This document shows, one piece after another, positions 1-5,281 of a stretch of DNA of 26,327 bases; positions within the stretch are counted from its first letter, which is position 1, and every line of letters starts with the position of its first letter. Source of the DNA: a virus. The translations under genes and the position numbers were made by a program. The stretch spans positions 1 through 26,327 of IMG/VR virus record IMGVR_UViG_3300018421_000170, one strand, 5' to 3'. The notes under the pieces were generated by a model. The model made no database searches and was not told the DNA's origin. It saw only the letters and a list, made by a program, of their open reading frames with translations.

Positions 1-2
1 GG

Positions 3-173
3 ACCCTGCGCCTGAACCCTATCACGGGAACTGCCCGCGTCCGTTGGTTCGGCACCCCCCTGACCGAATACCGCCACACTGGTGTGTCGCGTCGTGCCAT
101 CCTTAAAATGCTTTGGTTCTCAGGGGACACCTCCAAGGGACAGTGGGTAAACTGTCACTGTCTGGCACAGTGA
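3..173 (+). CDS. C-terminal part of a KTSC-like small protein (5' end outside window)
   Basis: The frame is open from the left edge to TGA at 171-173, giving 57 visible residues with no start codon in view. The pattern is a beta-hairpin with VRWFG, then EYRHTGVSR, then SKGQWVNCHC near the end. This resembles the KTSC domain, in which a short strand is followed by 'Y.Y..V' and a late 'SkGk.vN'. KTSC domains are small and often stand alone in phages and bacteria; a nucleic-acid-related role has been suggested, but no function follows from the sequence. Codon use (GCC, CGT, ACC, CTG) matches the two genes after it. It could be the end of a larger protein. The coding call is moderately sure and the family call tentative. 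Confidence 0.5.
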   Translation, partial: TLRLNPITGTARVRWFGTPLTEYRHTGVSRRAILKMLWFSGDTSKGQWVNCHCLAQ

Positions 174-218
174 CCCCCTCCGACCCCTTACAATACACAC
201 AACACACACAAACGACCA

Positions 219-554
219 ATGCGTAAGATCGAAACCCTGATGAACGCCGCCATCACCGACAACGCCACGTGGGCGATGGCAAACACTCAGGTTACTCTGA
301 ACCCTGAGGGTGAGTCTGAGGTCTTCCTCCATGGCAACCTGATCGCCCGCATCGGTGAGAACTTCGTTCAACTCTTTGACGGTGGTTATCAGACCCCTAC
401 CACTAAGTCCCGCCTAAACGCCATCTGCACCGCTCACGCCGTGGAAGGTGAGGGCGTCTTTCAGAAAGCAGGCGAATGGTTTGTCCGTCAGTATGACACC
501 GCCGCTAAGACCTGGCAGACGGTGCCTTTCGTTGATGGCATCATGCTGGTGTGA
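219..554 (+). CDS. Conserved phage hypothetical protein (LHGN/TTKSRLNA type)
   Basis: A 111-residue protein of unknown function. The first ATG in the frame is used, preceded by an AC-rich leader without a Shine-Dalgarno sequence. Visible blocks are VFLHGNLIARIG (about 36-47), FDGGYQTPTTKSRLNAI (about 53-69) and FQKAGEWFV (about 80-88). From memory, small hypothetical proteins of many cyanophages and other aquatic phages share the same order: an LHGN-I-A strand, a GG(W/Y)-TTKSRLNA helix and a FQK...WFV strand. No catalytic residues, signal peptide or membrane segment are visible. The frame is GC-rich with C-ending codons, like its neighbours and unlike the baseplate genes. Confidence is good that it is a gene; no function is proposed. 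Confidence 0.75.
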   Translation: MRKIETLMNAAITDNATWAMANTQVTLNPEGESEVFLHGNLIARIGENFVQLFDGGYQTPTTKSRLNAICTAHAVEGEGVFQKAGEWFVRQYDTAAKTWQTVPFVDGIMLV

Positions 555-571
555 CACCTGAGGCACTGGTC

Positions 572-594
572 CGGGGGTATTGACCTGCCCCCCG
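572..594 (+). other. GC-tract stem-loop after the 219-554 gene
   Basis: CGGGGG (572-577) pairs with CCCCCG (589-594) across an 11-nt loop, 18 bases after the stop codon. No T-tract follows, so it is not a standard intrinsic terminator. It may be an mRNA 3'-end stabiliser or a partial transcription barrier. Confidence 0.45.
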
Positions 595-652
595 AAATGC
601 TTTATCTTACATACATCGGGAGGCAACGGACCTTCCACACTCCTAAAGACTC

Positions 653-1108
653 ATGACTGCTCTGACCGCCGACCAACTCACCGCCATTGAGTTCTATCAG
701 GAAAACCTCTCCTATGTTGAGGGGTTTGGTCTGGCAAACCTGGACCGTGAGGACCGCCTTATGTTCCGTAAGGGTAAGCGCCTCATTGAAGACGCCATCG
801 CCCTTCAGGGTAAGACTGAGCGTATCCCCTTCACTGAAGAGGAAATCTTCCCCGTGCTTGAGGAGTATCTTTCCTCTTACTCCGACGATGGTCAAGTTAA
901 GGTCTTTGACCGTCACCGTGCCGCCGTTGGTATGGCGTCTCACCGTAACGACCCCATCGCCTCCGCTATGGGTCTTCATGGTCAGATAGTCTTTATGGAC
1001 AACGCCAACGACACCATCGTTAAGTCGTTTGACCGTATGGGTAAGGTTCTCAAGGGTATGTTGAAAGACTACAATACCGCCAACGGGGTTGACCGCTTCA
1101 ACGTCTGA
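653..1108 (+). CDS. Hypothetical protein, mostly helical
   Basis: A 151-residue protein that I do not recognise. It starts at the first ATG. The N-terminal two thirds is rich in acidic and helical residues (EFYQENLSYVEGFG, then a charged RKGKRLIEDAIAL helix, then EEEIFPVLEEYLSSY at about 63-77). The C-terminal third carries FDRHRAAVGMASHRNDP (about 85-101) and ends in FDRMGKVLKGMLKDYN plus a short tail. Cysteines, a signal peptide and membrane spans are absent. Codon choice is strongly GC-ending (GCC, GAC, CGT), matching the two upstream genes. The minus-strand frame over the same region is a shadow. It is very probably a real gene because codon use and length agree, but its role is unknown. 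Confidence 0.7.
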   Translation: MTALTADQLTAIEFYQENLSYVEGFGLANLDREDRLMFRKGKRLIEDAIALQGKTERIPFTEEEIFPVLEEYLSSYSDDGQVKVFDRHRAAVGMASHRNDPIASAMGLHGQIVFMDNANDTIVKSFDRMGKVLKGMLKDYNTANGVDRFNV

Positions 1109-1283
1109 GGTCTCAGGGGGGACACCCCCCCTCCGCCTTATGTGTTCGTGCTTCGGCAGTGCCCCCGTTGTGGGGGCGTCGCCGTCGGGGCGCGTTATAT
1201 AAAACCCATGGGTCCCTCTAAGCTATAAAGTGTTACGATCGACAGATCTATATAAAACAAAAAAGCAAACTCAAATACCTGCA
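1109..1283. other. Intergenic stretch with two GC-tract hairpins at the composition boundary
   Basis: A 175-bp gap with no supported gene. AGGGGGG (1115-1121) pairs with CCCCCCT (1126-1132) around a 4-nt loop. GCCCCC (1161-1166) pairs with GGGGGC (1172-1177) around GTTGT. Neither hairpin is followed by a T-run. From about 1195 the sequence turns AT-rich abruptly, with TATATAAA-like words at 1194-1205 and 1249-1258. These could be promoter elements, but no convincing -35 partner or exact late motif is present. Confidence 0.45.
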
Positions 1284-1457
1284 ATGCAAAAAAATCCCGG
1301 AGAAAATTTAACGACTGTAGAGGTTGACCCTGTAACTGGGGAGTATTATGTGACGTTACCTGAGTGGGTAATGAGTGAGTTTGGGTGGTATGAGGGCACG
1401 GAGGTCAATATGGAGGTTGACGGAGAGTCTATTATGATTACGGAAGTGAAGGGTTGA
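1284..1457 (+). CDS. Small AbrB/MazE-like swapped-hairpin protein
   Basis: A 57-residue protein starting at ATG 1284; an upstream in-frame GTG at 1230 would add 18 residues of poor, non-conserved-looking sequence. The order is beta strand, turn, YYVTLPEWVMSEFGWYEGTE, then VNMEVDGESIMITEV. This matches the SpoVT-AbrB/MazE pattern, in which a strand is followed by 'lP..v...lg...G..v....' and a final strand around a short acidic turn. Members of this fold are dimeric DNA-binding transition regulators or antitoxins. No toxin gene lies next to it, so an antitoxin role is not supported. It ends 16 bp before the -35 box of the promoter for the glycosyltransferase gene. The fold call is moderately sure; the function is inferred. 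Confidence 0.6.
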   Translation: MQKNPGENLTTVEVDPVTGEYYVTLPEWVMSEFGWYEGTEVNMEVDGESIMITEVKG

Positions 1458-1477
1458 TGCACAATCCGAAGGGTTGA
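1448..1477 (+). repeat. 10-bp direct repeat, offset 20 bp, abutting a promoter
   Basis: GAAGGGTTGA occurs at 1448-1457 (including the stop codon of the AbrB-like gene) and again at 1468-1477, where its last four bases begin the -35 box. The 20-bp offset is close to two helical turns. It may be a regulator-binding site or coincidence. Confidence 0.4.
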
Positions 1478-1502
1478 CTGCCTTCATAAATTATTGTATG
1501 AT
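1474..1502 (+). promoter_or_regulatory. Sigma70-type promoter for the glycosyltransferase gene
   Basis: A -35 box TTGACT (1474-1479) and a -10 box TATGAT (1497-1502) are separated by exactly 17 bp, each one mismatch from consensus. Initiation would be near 1509, leaving a leader of about 16 nt before ATG 1525. A near-late motif CATAAATT sits in the spacer at 1485-1492. The position between two same-strand genes fits early or middle transcription by host-type RNA polymerase. Confidence 0.7.
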
Positions 1503-1524
1503 AGTTGAGTAACAACACATTCTT

Positions 1525-2289
1525 ATGGCTAAAGGATTTACTGTAAAAGCAAAGGCACCTGCACCGAACTCGAAGGATTCAGAGACGGAGTGGGATTATG
1601 ACAAAGCACGGGAGATGATCCGTGGGAAGTCCATTGTATTCTGTCTCCCAGGGCGTGGAGTTTCCTACACGTATCTGAAAAATTTCGTACAATTGTGTTT
1701 TGACATCGTACAGGCAGGGGGAAGTATTCAGATTAGTCAAGACTATTCTTCCATGGTAAACTTTGCAAGATGCAAGTGTCTTGGAGCGAATGTCTTGCGT
1801 GGACCTGATCAGATTCCCTGGAACGGTAAGTTGAAGTATGATTATCAATTGTGGATTGATAGTGATATTGTGTTTAATACGGAGAAGTTCTATCAGTTAA
1901 TTCTGATGGATAAGGATATTGCAAGTGGTTGGTATTGTACGGAAGACGGGCAAACGACCTCAGTAGCACACTGGATGGAGGAGGATGACTTCCGAAACAA
2001 TGGTGGTGTTATGAATCATGAGACACTGGAAACGATGTCACGACGTAAGAAGCCATTTACTGTTGACTATGCAGGATTTGGTTGGTTAATGATTAAGCAT
2101 GGAGTCTTCGAGCACGAAGAGATTAAGTATCCATGGTTTGCACCAAAGATGCAAGTCTTTGAATCTGGAGAGGTTCAGGATATGTGTGGAGAAGATGTAA
2201 GTTTCTGTCTGGATGCAATCGCAGCAGGTTTTGAGATTTGGTGTGATCCACGTATCAGAGTCGGTCACGAGAAGACAAGAGTTATCTGA
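1525..2289 (+). CDS. Glycosyltransferase-like protein (GT-A type fold)
   Basis: A 254-residue protein predicted to transfer a sugar from a nucleotide-sugar donor. After a charged N-terminal tail (1-33) come a strand and loop at KSIVFCLPGRG (35-45), a helix at about 49-64, and YQLWIDSDIVF (107-117). The DSD at 112-114 fits the metal- and donor-binding DxD of GT-A enzymes. Later AGFGWLMIKHGVF (183-195) and GEDVSFCLDAIAAGFEIWCD (222-241), followed by VGHEK, fit the acceptor-side acidic residue and closing His of family 2-like enzymes. No membrane segment is visible. It starts at ATG 1525, close behind its own promoter and without a Shine-Dalgarno. Possible roles are glycosylation of a virion protein or modification of DNA or host surface; the sequence does not decide. 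Such genes are common in cyanophages. Confidence 0.7.
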   Translation: MAKGFTVKAKAPAPNSKDSETEWDYDKAREMIRGKSIVFCLPGRGVSYTYLKNFVQLCFDIVQAGGSIQISQDYSSMVNFARCKCLGANVLRGPDQIPWNGKLKYDYQLWIDSDIVFNTEKFYQLILMDKDIASGWYCTEDGQTTSVAHWMEEDDFRNNGGVMNHETLETMSRRKKPFTVDYAGFGWLMIKHGVFEHEEIKYPWFAPKMQVFESGEVQDMCGEDVSFCLDAIAAGFEIWCDPRIRVGHEKTRVI

Positions 2290-2293
2290 TATA

Positions 2294-2455
2294 ATGACAG
2301 AGGTATATACGATTCTCCACAAGAACAAAGTTTTACATAAGAACTTGACGGAGACTGAGTATTTTGATATGATGGAGGACCTGTCGATAGAGTTTTATCA
2401 GACAGGTTTTCCAAGACCACAAGATCTTGAGACTAAAATTACTAAGAGGTATTGA
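2294..2455 (+). CDS. Small conserved cyanophage protein
   Basis: A 53-residue acidic protein beginning at ATG 2294, four bases after the glycosyltransferase stop. An earlier in-frame start at 2213 would overlap that gene by 77 bases with sequence that reads as a shadow, so the later start is chosen. Visible blocks are MTEVYTILHKNKVLHKNLTE, EYFDMMEDLSIEFYQTGFP and PQDL near the end. From memory, very similar short proteins with 'YTILHK' and 'DMMEDLSIEFYQTG..P.P' occur beside glycosyltransferase genes in other cyanomyoviruses. The function is unknown. The 2-bp gap to the next gene suggests co-translation. Confidence 0.7.
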   Translation: MTEVYTILHKNKVLHKNLTETEYFDMMEDLSIEFYQTGFPRPQDLETKITKRY

Positions 2456-2457
2456 TT

Positions 2458-2595
2458 ATGGCTATACGTAAGGGTGGCGGTTATGTGGAGGGTGCTCCGA
2501 AGAAAACTCGTCAAGGAGCAGGTATGAATACGAAGTACGCGGCGACTTCTCGCAATAAAGCGCGAAAGAAGTATCGCGGTCAAGGTAAAGGATGA
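2458..2595 (+). CDS. Tiny, strongly basic conserved cyanophage protein
   Basis: A 45-residue protein from ATG 2458 to TGA 2593-2595. It contains eight Lys and five Arg against one Glu, and many Gly (YVEGAPKKTRQG, TSRNKARKKYRGQGKG). From memory, short proteins with 'Y..GkP.KtkQG...tkYaaTSRN...KkYRGQGK' are shared by many T4-like cyanophages. The charge suggests nucleic-acid or other polyanion binding, which is inference only. It is the last gene before a strong intrinsic terminator, so it closes the operon that begins with the glycosyltransferase gene. Confidence 0.7.
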   Translation: MAIRKGGGYVEGAPKKTRQGAGMNTKYAATSRNKARKKYRGQGKG

Positions 2596-2600
2596 TAGTC

Positions 2601-2628
2601 AAGGAGGGGGGTATATGCCCCCTTTTTT
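2601..2628 (+). terminator. Rho-independent terminator
   Basis: AGGGGG (2605-2610) pairs with CCCCCT (2618-2623) around a 7-nt loop, and the run of six T (2623-2628) follows directly. It lies 5 bp after the stop of the 45-residue gene, the textbook position for ending the glycosyltransferase operon. Confidence 0.85.
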
Positions 2629-2634
2629 CATGAA

Positions 2635-2642
2635 AATAAATA
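2635..2642 (+). promoter_or_regulatory. T4-type late promoter (AATAAATA)
   Basis: AATAAATA matches the cyanophage late consensus NATAAATA. It follows the terminator directly and precedes the 2702 gene, with expected initiation near 2648 and a leader of about 54 nt. Confidence 0.6.
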
Positions 2643-2671
2643 ATGATAAGGGATAGCAACCCCTCTAAAAG

Positions 2672-2693
2672 TTCTGTTTTTTATAAAACAGGA
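2672..2693 (+). promoter_or_regulatory. Hairpin overlapping the ribosome-binding site of the 2702 gene
   Basis: CTGTTTT (2674-2680) pairs perfectly with AAAACAG (2685-2691) around the tetraloop TTAT, and T2673-G2692 and T2672-A2693 extend it. The 3' arm carries most of the AGGAG Shine-Dalgarno (2690-2694), which lies 7 nt before ATG 2702. Folding would hide the ribosome-binding site. No T-run follows, so a terminator is unlikely. Confidence 0.5.
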
Positions 2694-2701
2694 GCTAAAA
2701 A

Positions 2702-2962
2702 ATGGGTAATTCACCTGTAGATAGGGATGAGGACTATATGAAGGAGATGTGGGGCACGAATCGTCTCATCTCAGACTATGGTTCTATGCAAAAAATCAAC
2801 GTACATGAAGAGAAGAAGCAGTTTCTTCAAGAGATTATGGACTATGAGAAGACTCATGACTTGAAGAAGCAATCACAACTTCATGAGAAGATTAGAAATG
2901 ACGATGATTATGATGATTGGGAGTATGGTACAGAGCCAAATTACGGAAACCCTTGGAAGTAA
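2702..2962 (+). CDS. Small highly charged hypothetical protein upstream of gene 25
   Basis: An 86-residue protein with a strong Shine-Dalgarno (AGGAG, 7 nt spacing). The N-terminal part is acidic (DRDEDYMKEMWGTN). The middle (about 38-68) is a helix dense in Lys, Glu and Asp, with coiled-coil-like spacing (EEKKQFLQEIMDYEK, then DLKKQSQLHEKIRND). The end is acidic and aromatic (DDDYDDWEYGTE, then NYGNPWK). No known domain was recognised. It lies between two late promoters, so it is probably expressed late, possibly as a minor virion or assembly factor; this is inferred from position only. Confidence 0.65.
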   Translation: MGNSPVDRDEDYMKEMWGTNRLISDYGSMQKINVHEEKKQFLQEIMDYEKTHDLKKQSQLHEKIRNDDDYDDWEYGTEPNYGNPWK

Positions 2963-2963
2963 A

Positions 2964-2971
2964 TATAAATA
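2964..2971 (+). promoter_or_regulatory. T4-type late promoter (TATAAATA) of the baseplate operon
   Basis: An exact TATAAATA directly after the stop of the 2702 gene. The expected start, about six bases downstream near 2977, lies inside the left arm of the hairpin at 2973-2993, giving a leader of only about 18 nt to gene 25. Confidence 0.85.
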
Positions 2972-2972
2972 A

Positions 2973-2993
2973 TGTCAAGAAAACTTCTTGACA
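2973..2993 (+). promoter_or_regulatory. Perfect 9-bp inverted repeat directly before the gene 25 start
   Basis: TGTCAAGAA (2973-2981) is the reverse complement of TTCTTGACA (2985-2993), with loop AAC. One base separates it from ATG 2995. Only a transcript entering from upstream contains both whole arms; one initiated at the late promoter would lack about four bases of the left arm. The arrangement suggests a block on gene 25 translation in read-through mRNA that late initiation relieves. Confidence 0.55.
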
Positions 2994-2994
2994 C

Positions 2995-3396
2995 ATGGCA
3001 GTCACACGGATATCAAGAGCATTTAAGGACATTAGTTTGTCTTTTGATCCACATCCAGTGACGAAAGACCTGCCTGTACTGAAAAATGCGAATGCAATCA
3101 GTAGATCTGTACGTAATTTAGTAGAAACTATCCCAACTGAGCGTTATTTTAACTCTCTTTTGGGATCTGATGTACGTTCTAGTCTGTTTGATTTCGTTGA
3201 TTTTGGTACTGCAGCAGAAATTGAAGAGCAAATTACAACAACAGTAGAAAATTTTGAACCAAGAGTTGAAAATTTACAGGTAGAGGTCAATCCACAACCT
3301 GATAATAACACTTTTGAGGTCACAATTTACTTTGATATCATCGGTCAAGAGATTCCAACACAAGAATTTACATTTTTACTAGAGGCAACCAGATAA
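2995..3396 (+). CDS. 25: Baseplate wedge subunit gp25
   Basis: 133 residues, almost the same length as T4 gp25 (132). gp25 is a small wedge-core protein that binds the sheath-initiating surface next to gp6, gp7 and gp53, and is the relative of TssE in type VI secretion. Here the N-terminal half shows SLSFDPHPVTKDLPVLKNA, then AISRSVRNLVETIPTERYF, the family's 'v....ai..si.nll.T..geR' helix. The second half has a conserved ENFEPRV (about 86-92) matching the EPR motif of GPW/gp25 proteins, then strands ending in FTFLLEATR. It is the first gene of the baseplate block. It has no Shine-Dalgarno, and the initiation region lies against a hairpin. The next gene starts 3 bp after its stop. Confidence 0.93.
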   Translation: MAVTRISRAFKDISLSFDPHPVTKDLPVLKNANAISRSVRNLVETIPTERYFNSLLGSDVRSSLFDFVDFGTAAEIEEQITTTVENFEPRVENLQVEVNPQPDNNTFEVTIYFDIIGQEIPTQEFTFLLEATR

Positions 3397-3399
3397 ACA

Positions 3400-5280
3400 A
3401 TGCCTTTTACTAAGTTTACCAACCTCGATTTTGACCAAATAAAGGCGTCCATCAAGGATTATCTCCGTGCAAACTCAAATTTCACGGATTTTGACTTTGA
3501 GGGGTCTAACTTTTCTGTCTTAATCGACACTCTAGCGTATAATACGTACATAACAGCGTTCAACTCGAACATGGTTGTCAATGAATCCTTCCTGGATTCG
3601 GCAACTTTGAGAGAAAACGTCGTTTCTTTGGCAAGAAATATTGGTTATGTACCTCGTTCTAGAAGCGCCTCTAAGGCAACTGTAAGTTTTAGTGTAGAAA
3701 CAGACGCAACAACGCCAACACTGACCTTAGAAGCGGGTTTAGTGTGTGTAGGAACAACGAATCAGTCGAATTATATCTTCTCATCGCCAGAAAATATCAC
3801 AACTACTGTCAGTGACGGCACTGCAACATTTTCTGACATCAATATCTACCAAGGAACGTTCTTAAGAAATACTTTTACTGTTGATGGTTCACTCGATCAG
3901 CGCTTTATTCTCAATAATTCGTTCATTGACACCTCTACAATCGTTGTAAATGTAAGAGGAGTTGGTGAAAGTGGTCTTGGTAAGGAATATTCGTTAGTTG
4001 ATAACATTCTCAACATCAATGCCAACTCTGAGATCTATCTTTTACAAGAAGTTCAGGATGAAAAGTACGAACTCTTGTTTGGTGACGGATATTTTGGCAA
4101 AAAATTAGAAAATGGTGCTGTAATTACCGTTTCATACATCGTTACTGACGGCACTGAAGGAAATGGAGCAGCAAGTTTCGCATTTTCTGGTCGATTCTTA
4201 GATAATCTCAATAATACAGTAGTACCAACCAACACAATTAACGTTACTACTGTTAATAGTGCCTCAAATGGTGGTGATATTGAGAGTGTTGACTCAATTA
4301 AGTACTTTGCACCAAGAATTTACTCTTCACAGTACCGTGCAGTCACTGCTCGTGACTATGAAGCGATCATTCAACTCGTTTATCCTAACACTGAGTCGGT
4401 ATCTGTTGTCGGCGGAGAGGAATTAGATCCTCCACAATTTGGAAATGTTGTCATTAGCATCAAACCAAAGAATGGTGACTACATTTCTGACTTTGATAAG
4501 CAGACCATTCTGACAAAACTGAAGAATTATGCACTGTCTGGTATCAACCAACAGATCGTTGACCTGAAAGTTCTTTATGTTGAGATTGATACTGGAGTCT
4601 ACTACAACTCTTCACAGGTATCGAACGTAAATAATCTGAAGACTAGAATTAGTGATACTCTGACTACATTTTCTTCGTCTAATATCAATAAGTTTGGTGG
4701 TAGATTTAAGTATAGTAAGGTATGTCAAACTATTGATAATGTTGATAACGCTATCACATCAAACATTACCAGAGTTATCATTAGAAGAAACCTGAAGGCA
4801 CTTGTTAACCAGTCGGCTCAGTATGAACTGTGCTTTGGTAACCAGTTCTACTACAAACCAGAAGGATTCAATATCAAGAGTACTGGTTTTACCCTTGGTG
4901 GTAGAACAGGAACCTTCTACTTCACCGATGTTCCCAACGGAGACGGCACTGGAGTCCTCTCTATCGTTAGAGAGTCTACCTCAGAGGGCAAATACATTGT
5001 TGAGGTAAAATCTGCTGGTACAGTCGATTATACGAAGGGTGAGATATTAATCAATACAATCAATATCACATCGACAACCGCACCTAATAATATTGTTGAG
5101 ATACAAGCGTATCCACAGTCGAATGATGTAATCGGTTTGAAGGACCTTTACCTAAGTTTCTCCGTTGCCGATAGCACGATAAATATGGTTAAGGATACTA
5201 TTACGTCTGGTGAACAGATATCCGGCGTCGGATATAAGACTACTTCTAGCTACTTAAACGGAGAACTAAAGAGGGTATAA
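3400..5280 (+). CDS. 6: Baseplate wedge subunit gp6
   Basis: 626 residues against 660 in T4. gp6 dimers join the six wedges into the ring around the hub; the fold belongs to the baseplate J family. Landmarks are the N-terminal FTNLDFDQIKASIKDYLR helix, DTLAYNTYITAFNSNMVVNE (about 47-66), RENVVSLARNIGYVPRSRSA (about 71-90), the J-type YSSQYRAVTARDYEAIIQLV (about 308-327) with VYPNTESVSVVGGEE after it, and the C-terminal block YPQSNDVIGLKDLYLSF (about 571-587). A weak AGAGG lies about 13 nt upstream of the start and inside gene 25. The 3-bp gap from gene 25 and the 1-bp gap to the next gene fit translational coupling. The assignment is secure from motif order and synteny. Confidence 0.92.
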   Translation: MPFTKFTNLDFDQIKASIKDYLRANSNFTDFDFEGSNFSVLIDTLAYNTYITAFNSNMVVNESFLDSATLRENVVSLARNIGYVPRSRSASKATVSFSVETDATTPTLTLEAGLVCVGTTNQSNYIFSSPENITTTVSDGTATFSDINIYQGTFLRNTFTVDGSLDQRFILNNSFIDTSTIVVNVRGVGESGLGKEYSLVDNILNINANSEIYLLQEVQDEKYELLFGDGYFGKKLENGAVITVSYIVTDGTEGNGAASFAFSGRFLDNLNNTVVPTNTINVTTVNSASNGGDIESVDSIKYFAPRIYSSQYRAVTARDYEAIIQLVYPNTESVSVVGGEELDPPQFGNVVISIKPKNGDYISDFDKQTILTKLKNYALSGINQQIVDLKVLYVEIDTGVYYNSSQVSNVNNLKTRISDTLTTFSSSNINKFGGRFKYSKVCQTIDNVDNAITSNITRVIIRRNLKALVNQSAQYELCFGNQFYYKPEGFNIKSTGFTLGGRTGTFYFTDVPNGDGTGVLSIVRESTSEGKYIVEVKSAGTVDYTKGEILINTINITSTTAPNNIVEIQAYPQSNDVIGLKDLYLSFSVADSTINMVKDTITSGEQISGVGYKTTSSYLNGELKRV

Positions 5281-5281
5281 G

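Noticed and set aside
189-194. TACAAT as the -10 box of a promoter for the 219 gene
   Set aside because: No recognisable -35 hexamer lies 16-18 bp upstream.
602-979. Minus-strand open frame of 125 codons
   Set aside because: It lies antisense to the well-supported 653-1108 gene, has no promoter or ribosome site, and mirrors the GC-rich codon pattern of the sense gene.
1194-1258. TATATAAA-like words as late or early promoters
   Set aside because: They do not match NATAAATA exactly and no -35 box lies at a suitable distance.
1230-1283. GTG start extending the AbrB-like gene by 18 residues
   Set aside because: The added residues (LRSTDLYKTKKQTQ...) do not fit the fold, which begins just after ATG 1284.
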